This document shows positions 1 through 10,045 of a DNA stretch of 64,000 bases, in pieces. Source of the stretch: Desmodesmus armatus (Eukaryota; Chlorophyta; Chlorophyceae; Sphaeropleales; Scenedesmaceae); assembly GCA_007449985.2 (NCBI GenBank), contig VIIQ02000147.1, positions 124,001-188,000 on the forward strand, written 5' to 3'. The notes under the pieces are model-generated. The model ran no database searches. It had not been told where the DNA came from and worked only from the letters and a program-made list of their open reading frames with translations. A program made the position numbers and the translations under genes. Within the stretch, counting starts at the first letter, position 1; every line of letters begins with the position of its first letter.

Positions 1-75
1 CAGCGGGGCATACGTTGCCCTTTACTGTGCGCACATACATACGCCCCCTCCCCTGCCAGCAGCTGCGCGACTCAC

Positions 76-624
76 TTATGCTGCCTGAAAACCGCCAGCT
101 GCATCAGCCGCGTATGCTGCTGGTGCTCCCGCTGCCACTGCGCAAGGGTTATGAAGTCAGGCCGGCTGCCATCTGGGTAGTAGCTGGTCACCCCTGAGCT
201 GCTCATGGTGAAGTAGCGGCCAGAGGCCACAGCCTCTGCATGACTGCAAACCTGCAGCCACCACACACAACAGACCGAGCACACACATATTTCAAAACAA
301 TTTGAAACAGCCACAAATGAAAGAGGTTGATTGGATCTTTGTGCTGCTATGCACAGTGCAGGCACAGCGTAAATTTTCAAGAATGTGTGACTTGTTGGTG
401 AACAAAAGACCCCCTCATCCCTCACCTCCAAGTCAAAGGGTTGAAGGGCACCTGGTGCTGCCATGCGTACCGCAGGTACACAAACTGCTCAGCCCCGCTG
501 CCCTGCTGCATACCCTGCATCAACTTCACCCACACAGCAGTCCGCTGCTGCACCTCTGGATCCGCATGCGAGTCCCTGCCCGGCTGATGGTGCTGCCGCT
601 GCTGCTGCTGCTGCTGGTGTGGCA

Positions 625-664
<40 letters not shown>

Positions 665-1191
665 GGGCCCTGCTGCTGGCACCGCGCCTGCTCTGCTGCG
701 CCCAGTGAGTGCTGCTGCTGCTGTGTGCTGGGGAGCTGCTGGTGGCTGGTGCTGCGGCTGCTGCTGCTGCTGCTGCACCTGCAAGGAAGGTGAGGGTGCT
801 GGAGTGCTGGCAGCTTCCCACTGGGAGGCCTGCTGCTGCTGCTGCTACTGCTGCTGTTGATGCCGCCCTGCAGTCCTGGGCGAACCTGGACTGCTGCAGG
901 ACCCCTATCGAACACAGCAGCACCATCAGCGGCGGCGGCTGCCGCTGCAGCCGCACGGACAGGGATGGCACCTCTGTGCTGCAGCAGCGGATGCTGCTGT
1001 GCTGCTGCTTCAGCAGGAGCTGCACGCTCTGCTGCCCGCTGCAGGGGCGATAAGTGCGGCAGCTGCGTCTGTGGCTGCTGCTGCTGTTGGCCTGCTGGGC
1101 TGCGTGCGCCAGCAAGCAGGAAGGCACCTGCTGGTGGGGCTGCTGCTGCTGCAGGAGGGCCGGCCTGTGAAGCAGAGCGTGTTGCAGGCAT
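76..1191 (-). CDS. Axonemal dynein heavy chain, 5' exons (partial, runs off left edge)
   Basis: Two minus-strand exons join in phase: 778-426 and 243-76. The first has acceptor CTTGCAG and donor GTGAGG, the second acceptor TTTGCAG and donor GTGAGT. Across the junction the protein reads VPFNPLTWS, then YFTMSSSGVTSYY, then DFITLAQWQRE and LAVFRQH. This matches the stem region of inner-arm axonemal dynein heavy chains, where an NPFNP-L motif precedes Y(F/W)TMS..GVT, a DF..L..W..E helix and a FFR motif. Such proteins are flagellar motors of over 4000 residues, so only the tip is here. Exon 778-426 also encodes a long poly-Gln tract. Upstream, an Ala/Gln/Pro-rich frame begins at ATG 1191 and stays open to about 790; it is probably the N-terminal exon, but I could not fix its donor. 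Identity is fairly sure; the start is weak. Confidence 0.68.
596..664. repeat. CTG/CAG trinucleotide run in dynein exon
   Basis: An interrupted CTG run on the plus strand reads as CAG (poly-Gln) in the minus-strand dynein frame. Further shorter CTG runs continue to about 860 and again around 1075-1160. Confidence 0.9.
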
Positions 1192-2431
1192 GCACAACGA
1201 ATTGAATTTAGTGCTTCCTGTGTGAATGCGACTGCCAGATTGTTCAAATACTGGTGGCAAGATCAGACAAGCTGCATATCATCAACAAGCGCTCAGTTCA
1301 ATCGCATGCACACATGTTGCACATGCCCACTGTGGTGACAGCTGTTATATGGTTTAGGCAGCTAGCAGTCCTCACCAGCACAGCCCTGCCAGCTGCAGGG
1401 CTCTTAGGGGTGCCATCAACTGCGACAGTGGGCAATCATGACAGGTTGGGATCAGCACAAGAGGGGCAACATGTGGCAAGTGCCCCACCAGGGGATGTGT
1501 GAGGTAATCGCAACATGTGTGGACGCTGCAAGAGACGTGATCAGCTGTTTTTCAAACTATGCGCTGTAAGCATGTCATAAGGCCAACATTACGGGGTTTG
1601 CAGCTGCTGATGCATAGGTGCAGGTGTGAGACTAGGGCATGTACTGTTGTCCCGTCAACACAAAGCGCAGCTGCCTGCTTTTGCATGGTTGCTGTGTGCT
1701 TTGAGGCACCACAACTGCTTGCCTGAGCGCCTGTAAGCTGCTGATGGGCTGCCAGGTGCTGCACTGCGCAGCGCTCCAGCTACGCCTCCAGCTGCTGCCT
1801 GCCTTGCCAACGCCTGCGCACTGCCAGCCCCTGCAGGGGACCCTGTGGCCTGTGCTGCTGGCCGCTGAGCCACATCACGCTTCTGAAAAGCAACATGTTC
1901 AGGCTTGGTGACAGCTGCATGTTCCACCATGTTGATTGGTTGATGTGCGCATACACACGCACCTGGCCAGCAGTGCTCTGCAGGTAGAGCCCCTGCTTCA
2001 AAGCCCCTTGCTGCCACCAGACTGACCAACCGGGTCAGCACCACCTGTCTGCATTCGTCACTGTTCCGGATTGTGCAGCGATCAGTGAGTTGCACTAGAC
2101 AGGCCCAATCCATGAACTACTGTTGTGGCGCTGTGATCATGAATGCCATCTTTGCCAATCACGCTGACAGTCTTACAGAACCAATATATTCTCTTGAGAA
2201 CTGCCAAAAGGGTGGGCTCAGCTGTTTGCTGCTTTTGATTTTCCGCTCACAACCGCTCTTGACTCAATTAAGCTTGAAGCATGCTTGAAGACGGCGATCT
2301 TGTTGATGAATGATTTTAAGACGTTGGAAATCTGTGTTTTAGCACAAGTGGAGTTCGTTTTGCTTCGCAGTGGTCGTTGTGCACTGACTGGGAGGTTCGA
2401 TTGCAGCTTGTGAACGCAGAACGTATTCAAA
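1192..2431. other. Intergenic region between divergent dynein and HST genes
   Basis: No credible coding frame is seen on either strand. The two genes diverge from this stretch, so it should contain both promoters. No clear TATA box or other named element could be picked out by eye. Confidence 0.5.
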
Positions 2432-5400
2432 ATGTGGCAGACTCAACTCGGACCACAAACTGGCAGCGTGCAGGTTCAGCGCTTGCCAGGGAGTGTGCTC
2501 CCACTCCACAGAACTGCTGTGGGCAGCACAAGATCCCGGGTACGCAGCTAGCAGGCAATTGAGTATAGCCAATTGTGTTTCATCATCACATACTGTGCCA
2601 TTATACCTCTGCCTGCAAAGATCCCTGGTGCAGACAGCTGGGCCAGCGCCGCGTGTGGTTACACCACCCCTTGTCCTTGTGCTGCTGCAGGTGTTGACGC
2701 ATAGCCATTCACAGCCACAGCAGCAGCATGTTGCAGCCAATCCGCACCACTTACAACCCAATAGTCTGTTACAGCAGCAGCTGTTCCACAAGCAGCAGCA
2801 GCAGCTAGGCGTCCCAAGCTGCAGCAGCAGTAGCAGCAGCAGCGTCACCAGCAGCTGGCACCAACAGCAACAGCAGCAGCACTGCGGCAGCAGAAGCTCC
2901 GTGCGTACGCATGCGTCAGCAGCTTCAGCGCCCTTTCAAGGCCCTGATGGCTCCTTTAGTGGTGGGGAGCAGTCATCTTTCCTGTCTGCTTTCTGGCGTT
3001 TCCTGCGGCCCCACACCATCAGGGGTACGATCTTGGGCACCAGTGCTGTAGTGACAAAGGTAAGGATTATGTAATGTGATGTGAAGCAGTTGCCGGTAGT
3101 TTCTCTACCTGCCTTTCAGCGGTACATGGATAGCAATGACACCCCCCCCCCCCCCCCGGTGGCCAAGTCAGTTCCAGTAGTGAACGTGGCCACACCCATC
3201 ACTCCCCCCCTCTGTCTTCCTCCAACGGCTGTCTGGACCCTTGCCCCTCCACCACACCACCACCACCAACTCCTTCAGGTGCTGCTGGCAAACATTGATG
3301 CCATCAATTGGGCCCTGTTGCCGAGGACGCTCATGTGTGTGCTGGCCCTGCTGTGTGGCACCGACCAATTCGTGATACTCACTGCGCCACCCCACTCCCC
3401 CCTCCTCTGCAGCAGGCCTGGAAAATAACTCCATGTAGCTGTGATGTGGTTCAACAATTTTATTGGCTCACAACGCCCAACAGCCCACATGACCACTGCC
3501 ACCCCTTCCTCTGTTGCCTCCCCCCCCCCCCCCCCAGGTGCTGCTGGCGAACATCGATGCCATTGACTGGGCCCTGTTGCCGAGGGCCCTCATGGGCCTG
3601 CTGGCCCTGCTGTGTGGCAACGGCTACATCGTGGGCATCAACCAGATCTATGACGTGGACATTGACGCAGTCAACAAACCATTCCTGCCGGTGGCAGCAG
3701 GTGGGTCCACACACAGGCTGCTCTGGTTGTATGCAGTGTCCATGTCGAGGGAGTTTAGGGTTACGAACGACAGCTGTGCAGGGGGGGGGGAGGGTGCTTG
3801 GGCATTTGGCTGGACACTACCAGTATGGGATGCAAACACGTGTATCCTACTGCACTACACTGTACTGCAGTTTACACGATTTGAATTGCCCCTTCCTCCT
3901 CCCCTCTCTTTTGCAGCCTGGTAAAGTTTGTGCCTGAAATGTTGCCCTGTGTCCTGTTCAGGTGACATGAGCCCAGCGACCGCCTGGGTGCTTGTGGCCG
4001 CACTGGCAGTAGCGGGCCTGGGCATTGTGGCAACAAACTTCGGACCGCTCATCACACAGGTGGGTACAGGGCCGTTGATGTTGCGTATCAGGTCGAACCA
4101 CAATTGCAGTAGTTGGCTCAGCACGAGTTGAGCAACCCACAGATGCCATTGGGCGATATCAGGAACATGGGTGATGAGGCGCCTGCAGTACAATCAGTCT
4201 GGTAAAGGGCCCCCCTGCGGGTATGTGTTCACAGCTGTACGGCTTTGGCTTTTCAGAGTTCACCAGTGGTTGTCTTGCCAGTGCCCAGTCCACTCAAAGG
4301 CCACAAACACTACTGCTCAACCCTATAACCTCCCCCTCCCCGCGCCGCCTGTGTGTTTGTACGTACAGCTGTATGGCTTTGGCCTGTTCCTGGGCACCAT
4401 ATACAGCGTGCCCCCCATGCGGCTCAAGCGCTTTGCAGTGCCCGCCTTTATGATCATCGCCACGGTCAGGGGCTTCCTGCTCAACTTTGGGGTGTACCAT
4501 GCCACACGCGCGGCACTGGCGCTGCCTTTCGAGTGGAACCCTGCAATTCTGTGAGTGCTGGCTTTGCTGGGGTGGGAGGGAGGGCATGTCAGTTGCTTGC
4601 ATCAACCTGCTGCTCTGAAGCGAGAGGAGGTAGGGGGCACGGAACATAGTCACCAGCACATGCAGGGGCTGCGCAGTGTCGGGGTGTACCACACCACACG
4701 CGCGGCACTGGCGCTGCCCTTTTTGTGGAACCCTGCCATACCGCGAGTGGGCTTTTAGGGCGGGGGCAGAGGTAGCACAGCATGCTTTGACTTGGGGGAG
4801 GGGGGACAGGCAACATGTATTCTTTGTTTGCTGCTGCTGTGCGTGCAGCACTACTGCTGTCGATTGCTCTGAACATTGTCACTGGCGTTGTGGCGAGGAT
4901 CACTGATGCATGTCCTCTCGCTGCTGCTGCTGTGCTGGCTGTCTTCTTCCGCCCCTGCTTGCCCCTGCCTTGTTCAGGTTCATCACCTGCTTTGTGACCA
5001 TGTTTGCCACAGTCATTGCCATCACCAAGGACCTGCCAGATATTGAGGGAGACATGGCCAACAATATCTCAACCTTTGCAACGCGCATGGGGGTCAAGAA
5101 CGTCTCGCTGCTGGGTGCGTGCATTTCGCTGGTGTGGCTAGCTGGCGTGCCGCTCAGCGGCTGTTGCATGGATGCACACCGTCAGAATCAGGAGACTCGT
5201 CCAAAACGGGGTTTGATACCGTAACTCAATATTTCCACAAGCAGCAGCAGTACTGGTGGCAGCATTACAGACAACCATACTGACGCTGGGGTCGCTAGGG
5301 TGGTGGTGGTGATGAGACCTCCTGGGACACCTGTGGAATATCTTGCTAGGCGGGGAAGTGACGGCGGGCCTGCACCACTGCTGCTGTGTCTGTTGCATCC

Positions 5401-5778
5401 TCCTGCAACAGACACAGCTACACCAACCACTGCACGCGTGGGCATGCTGCTGACAAACAGTTGCTGGCTGCAGTTCAGTCCACACCCCATCACTGGTGAC
5501 CCCCTCTTCTGCTGCTCCTGTTTCTGTATCGTGTGCCTGCTGCAGGTGTTGGCATGCTGCTGTTGAACTACGTGATGGCCGCTGGGTTTGCGTTCAGGTT
5601 CAGCGGCGCTTTCAACGTGCCTGTGATGGTGGGGGCGCATGCGCTGCTGGCTGTTATCCTGGTGCTGCGGGCAGCCAAGCTGGGAGCAGCTGGATACACT
5701 AAGGATGCAGTCAACAGCTTCTACAGATGGATCTGGAACCTGTTCTATGCTGAGTACTTTGTGTATGTGATCATCTAG
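2432..5778 (+). CDS. HST: Homogentisate solanesyltransferase (plastoquinone-9 synthesis)
   Basis: This UbiA-type membrane prenyltransferase joins homogentisate to solanesyl diphosphate with loss of CO2, giving the plastoquinone precursor in the plastid envelope. Exons whose phases all agree are 2691-3059, 3538-3700, 3962-4059, 4369-4550, 4978-5114 and 5546-5778. Conserved family blocks are [13 protein letters not shown], the first Asp motif NQIYDVDID with [43 protein letters not shown], the second Asp motif KDLPDIEGD and the C-terminal [13 protein letters not shown]. The resemblance is to plant HST (PDS2 type) more than to phytyltransferase VTE2. The frame containing exon 2691-3059 has no ATG, so I place a first exon at 2432-2539 (ATG to CCGG/gtacgc). 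It is in phase and gives an Arg/Ser-rich transit-like leader, for about 429 residues in total. The first exon is inference; the rest is strong. Confidence 0.9.
3279..3361 (+). repeat. Degenerate copy of an HST exon start inside intron 2691-exon/3538-exon
   Basis: This stretch follows a TTCAG acceptor and aligns base for base with the start of exon 3538-3700, about 72 of 83 bases identical by hand count. It reads [16 protein letters not shown] in the correct frame, but the frame then loses homology and ends at a stop. It is a duplicated exon edge, or a cryptic acceptor yielding a truncated protein. Confidence 0.85.
4229..4256 (+). repeat. Short copy of the start of HST exon 4369-4550
   Basis: ACAGCTGTACGGCTTTGGCT recurs, with single-base differences, as the acceptor and first bases of exon 4369-4550. 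Homology ends after about 20-28 bases. Confidence 0.65.
4679..4739 (+). repeat. Copy of the 3' end of HST exon 4369-4550 in the next intron
   Basis: The frame reads [19 protein letters not shown], matching [19 protein letters not shown] at the end of exon 4369-4550 about 190 bases upstream. The copy has no usable donor at the equivalent point. Confidence 0.85.
5440..5457 (+). repeat. Short copy of the start of the last HST exon
   Basis: GGGCATGCTGCTGAC-AAC resembles GGCATGCTGCTGTTGAAC at the start of exon 5546-5778. It is short, so chance cannot be ruled out. Confidence 0.45.
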
Positions 5779-6361
5779 GAAGTGTGTCTGTGTGTGAGGC
5801 ATTCGGACAGCAGCTGTTGACTGTGACTGTGGGGACTGGCTCAGCCGGATGTGTGGTGCAACCCTGCTTGTGGTGCAGCCCTGCTTGTGAGTGTGTTCGG
5901 ACGTTGCAAACGTTGTTGTAAGGCGACAGGTATGGTGTGTAGTGGTGCCTTCAAGCAGACTGTACCAAGTGAAGGTGGAAGGTGAGGCATTTCAGCAGAC
6001 AAAGACTGTCCAAGGATAGTGGTGATCACGGCCTGGTGGTGAACAAGGCAACCATGATGCGAGGCCAGGCTGTTGCTAGTAGTCAAACCACAGTTGGTTG
6101 GGACTCCATCACGAGCGCACCGTTCTGCCTAGTCTGCGTTGTTTCTCTCATCATTCCGCGTGCTCTGATTGTCTTGCTGAGTCTGACGTCTGGCAGTGTC
6201 CGTGTTTCTGCTCAACAGTTCGCTGACTGAGGTGTGTGCAAGCAACGCACTGCCTGTGTCTCGTCTCATTACATATCGTCTCGTAACCTCTGTTCACACA
6301 AGCCTGGTGCTGAGGCTGGTCGTCTCTCAAGCAGAACAGCAGCAGCACCCACGTTGGCCTG
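5779..6361. other. HST 3' UTR and intergenic stretch
   Basis: The stretch is T/G-rich, as in other downstream regions of this window, with no convincing coding frame. It contains the TGTAA at 5917. Confidence 0.5.
5917..5921 (+). promoter_or_regulatory. Candidate poly(A) signal TGTAA for HST
   Basis: TGTAA is the standard polyadenylation signal of green algae. This is the first one after the HST stop, 139 bases downstream, which is a reasonable 3' UTR length. Confidence 0.5.
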
Positions 6362-7345
6362 ATGAGGCCTTTGCTGTGCAGTGTGCTAGGGCTGGTAGTA
6401 GTGCTAGCAGCCGTCTGTAGTGCAGCTGACACGTATGAGTATGACTACAGCTACGACGGTGCCTATGGGGACGATGCAACAGGCTACATGGATGATTTTG
6501 GGTACTATGGCAACGACGATGATGCTTACTACGACGAGTTTGGCACCTATTCAGACAGCACATACGGCTTGGGGTACGAGGATTACGACTATCTAGACTA
6601 TGGAACCAGCAGCAGCACCAACAGCTGCACCACAGACAAGGATGGCAAGGTGCAGCTGTCCAAGGACTCTGCCACCTGTGACCTCAAGCTGTCCGGTTTG
6701 GACAAAGCAGCAGACAAGCTCAAGTCCGGCATTGACGGCATCTACAAGCTGTCAGGCTGCCACAACGGCCGTGCCATGTACAAGCGTAAGGACAGCCCAG
6801 CAGGGGAGGAGCGGGTCCTGTGGTACGCCAAGTCCTTTGCTGACTGGGACATCTCCCGTGGGGACAAGCCCAACGATAAGGATATCCTGGTGTATGGGAC
6901 CGACATGCATCAGCACGATGTTCCCCTGTATGTGCAGTCCTGGCACCTGGGTGCTGATCTTACTTCAAAGAAGCCCAACGGTACCTCGGACGAGACCTAC
7001 ATCCCAGCTAAGCTTGCAGTGGCGTGTGCAGACGGGAAGAAGCCCAAGCCGCCCCCGGCCCCAGCAGCAGCCAAGGCAGTTGGCCCAATCCTTACCGATG
7101 ACGAGATGGAGCAGAAGTACAAGATGATCTATGAGAAGTACGGCCGCCGGCCGGAGCCCAACCCCACCATGAACTTCTCGTTCGTCATCATGCTGGTTAT
7201 GATCGGGCTTACTGTTGTGCTGGCGATTCCCTACATGCTGGTCAACCGGGGGAAGCCTAGTAGCAAGGGGTATGCGCCAGTGGCGACCAACTTTGCGCAG
7301 GTGATTCAGCAGAGCAAGAAGAAGCAGAGCGGACACATCCACTGA
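6362..7345 (+). CDS. Secreted/type I membrane protein with Tyr/Asp-rich N-terminal segment
   Basis: A single uninterrupted frame of 327 codons starts with ATG and has no intron, unlike most neighbours. Residues 1-22 form a signal peptide ending CSAA. Residues about 23-80 are packed with Tyr, Asp and Gly (YEYDYSYDGAYGDD), acidic and low-complexity. A folded domain follows, about residues 90-230, with a Cys pair and a block DGIYKLSGCHNGRAMYKR then LWYAKSFADWDIS. A Pro/Ala hinge leads to one membrane helix at about 272-294 and a basic tail ending KKKQSGHIH. I do not recognise the family. The layout suggests a cell-surface or endomembrane protein with a lumenal domain. The start is supported by the signal peptide. 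Confidence 0.9.
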   Translation: MRPLLCSVLGLVVVLAAVCSAADTYEYDYSYDGAYGDDATGYMDDFGYYGNDDDAYYDEFGTYSDSTYGLGYEDYDYLDYGTSSSTNSCTTDKDGKVQLSKDSATCDLKLSGLDKAADKLKSGIDGIYKLSGCHNGRAMYKRKDSPAGEERVLWYAKSFADWDISRGDKPNDKDILVYGTDMHQHDVPLYVQSWHLGADLTSKKPNGTSDETYIPAKLAVACADGKKPKPPPAPAAAKAVGPILTDDEMEQKYKMIYEKYGRRPEPNPTMNFSFVIMLVMIGLTVVLAIPYMLVNRGKPSSKGYAPVATNFAQVIQQSKKKQSGHIH

Positions 7346-10045
7346 GTGCTGCTGCTGCTTGGGCAGTCGGCCTGTTGTGATGGGGGCAGCGGGGTGCTTA
7401 GCTGCACCCTGTCACCCTGTCCTGCCTTGTGCATTCATGCTTGGTAAAGAGAGCAGAGCGGACATCTGCACTCATGCTGCTGCTACTGCCTATGCGGCCA
7501 CGTTGTGGTGGTCGCTGAGGTGTTGTGCTGCTGCGCCCATGTCTGTGCACACGTTGTTGGTTCGTGGCCTTTCGCACCATCCGTGTCGCAGTACAGGGGT
7601 ACTGTGTGTGCGTGCATGTTGGACAGTGTTTGACGTTTTCGAGGCTGTGTGTATGTATTGGCAGCCTACTGGGTGTGTGTGCTGTGGCCCCAGACTGGCT
7701 CAGGGAGTGTTCAGGCGTGCTGATGTAGCACTTCTAGGTGTAGCACTTGATAGTGTGCTGATGTAGCACTTGCTCAGATGCCCGTGACACGCAACCTTCC
7801 TTGCTTGATCAGTGCAGGTATTGCCATGCTGTGCTGATGCTATCAGTGGTGTGCGAAGGATGCACGTCACAGTGCCCACACTGTGGATGTCGCAGACCTC
7901 CGCAGTGGCGGAGTGTGTGCTGTAGGACAGCAGCACTGGCGACAGCAGCAGGCTCGCAATGCATGTGCTTACCAGCACGCAGACCATCGTGCATGCTGCA
8001 GGCGTGCTTGAGTGCCCCGCAGCTGGCAGCAGCAGCAGCAGCGGCAGTACCACTTGCGCATTGCTGCTGTTGACGGCCTCATGTATGATGCACGTGCATT
8101 GCCTGATCATTTGACGTTGGCTGGTGCTGTGTGCTGCTGCTTGTCAGTGAGCAACAGCCGGGTGCTGCTGCATATTTTTCTGGTTTGCTTTGAGGCAGTG
8201 TGTCCTGCTGCTGTGTGATTTGGGTTGCTGGCATGCAGTTGCACCATAGGTGTGCATTTTGCGCTGTGCACTGCAGCTGCTGCTCGTGCTGCTGCAATGC
8301 AGGTCTTACTGGCGTCCCCGGACAGCACATCAGTACGGCCCTTATCCAGCTGCAGCAGCCAGGCAGCAGCAGCAGCAGCAAGCTTTGGCCGCCGTGTGTT
8401 GGTGTATGCGCTGTTTGAGGCAGCATGCTGCACTGTCTGCAGCAGCGGACAGTGTTGATTCTGCTAGTCATGATGGCATGATGGGGTTGTCAAAGCCAGC
8501 CGGATATGCTTTACGGATGCTTTCACGGCAGCAGTGGTTGCCACGGCTTCGTTTTGTACATTTGGGCTGATCTCCTCTCGGCTGTGCAGCGGCTTGTAAT
8601 GATTTTTTCTCTGAAGGTGTGTGTGCCCAACTTTGTTGCGCCTTGTAGCGCCTGGTATGTTCTGCACTGGGGTTGATATTATGTCCAGGGTTGAGGAGGA
8701 CACTGCGTACAGCCTGCTTTCAAGCCTTGCAGCATGCTTGTACGGCAACATGCATTGGCAGTACCCACTCTGATGCACTGACTCGTCCGTGCGTTGCACC
8801 ATATCCAACTTGTGCACTGCATGCAAGTCGCAGTAGCACACGTGCATGTGTTTGCTGGACGCTGACACAGATATATGCATACTTCTGTGGGGGGCCTTTG
8901 GTGGTTCCTGGACAGGCTTTAGCGGGGTGCAGCATGGCTGTTGTGTGCCACGTCCCCGCAATGCTTCAGGGCCCGGCTGGCTCACAGTTGTGTGGGTTTG
9001 TGAGAGGGCATGCCCAGCTGACGGTGTTCGTGTGGCAGAGGTGGAGGTGTTGAAACCTTCGTGATCAGCAGAGCTTGTAACATCATCAATGATCGTGCGT
9101 ATGACATGTGCTCGTGCCAGGCGTTGCTTTCATGCTGTGGCTGGTGGTGGCAACAAAGCAGCTGCGGCAGAAATCACGCCCGGTTGGTTGGTACAAACCC
9201 ACATGCATGCAACATGCCAGTCGTACATATGCAGCTTCAGTTCCTGCCTGCAAGCACTTGATCCATATTCTAGATGGTAACAGTCATGGAATACGGTCAC
9301 TGTTGCATGATCAGACCTGACACCCACCAACATCTGCCAATTTGACAGTGACAGGCTGGAGGTGTGGTGAAAAGCACTGAGAAAGTCATGCAGCAAATGC
9401 AAGCCGCTACCCACCAAAATTTCGCTGCCAAACTCCCAGAAAAGCTTATTGATCAGTTGTGCTGTTCATGTAATACATGAACAGCCTAGCCTGGCTGTCA
9501 GCAGGTTGAATGGCCGGTTGCCGTTGCCACATTGTGCTCAAGGCCCACGGAACGAACTGCAGGATGCGTTCAGATCCTATTGCGTTAGGCCGTAGTGCCG
9601 TGCTCCCTACAGAAGGTCCATTCCTGCAGCAGGTGTTCAGCTGATCTGGGGTTCGATCTGTCAATCAAGGTGCTGCCAACTGTAGTTCCCTTTCAGTTTG
9701 AAGCGGTTGTGTTGCTTGTTTATTCATAGTAACAAACAATCCTCGTGGCTCAGCAGCTTGATCTGGGGGACAGCTTGAGGCCACGTCCTGCTGCTGTGCG
9801 TTGCTTGGCGCCCCATCCAACTTGTCATACCAGTACTGAGAACTGGCCATGGTAAGCTGGCGTTGGGTCCCCCTCAGTGACCGTGATTGATAGCTTGACA
9901 ACTTTCTGGCCATGCTCTGGGTTGTGCACAGCCATGTTGGTTGCAAACTTACATGAACAAAGTATCTGGTGATCTGAAGGGCTCCAACATGTGCTGAGCC
10001 TTCAGGAGATACCTGGTCTGTGACTGCTGCTTGTGTGTGCTGCAG
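7346..10045. other. Long non-coding stretch after the Tyr/Asp-rich protein gene
   Basis: About 2.7 kb is T/G-rich with no convincing coding frame. The first part is probably a long 3' UTR; TGTAA occurs at 8595 and 9076. A short direct repeat with TGATGTAGCACTT lies at about 7719-7775. The end should hold the promoter and missing first exon of LRR copy A. Confidence 0.45.
9461..9485. repeat. Perfect inverted repeat, 12-bp arms, 1-base spacer
   Basis: GCTGTTCATGTA is followed by one A and its exact reverse complement. It is one of several such structures in the window. Confidence 0.9.

Noticed and set aside
302..1247. Several long plus- and minus-strand frames made of Leu, Ala, Ser or Cys runs
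   Set aside because: They are other-frame readings of the CTG/CAG tracts; only the frame joining the dynein exons has family support.
1655..2113. Minus-strand open frame of 152 codons
   Set aside because: No domain, no splice partner, and it lies in the divergent promoter region.
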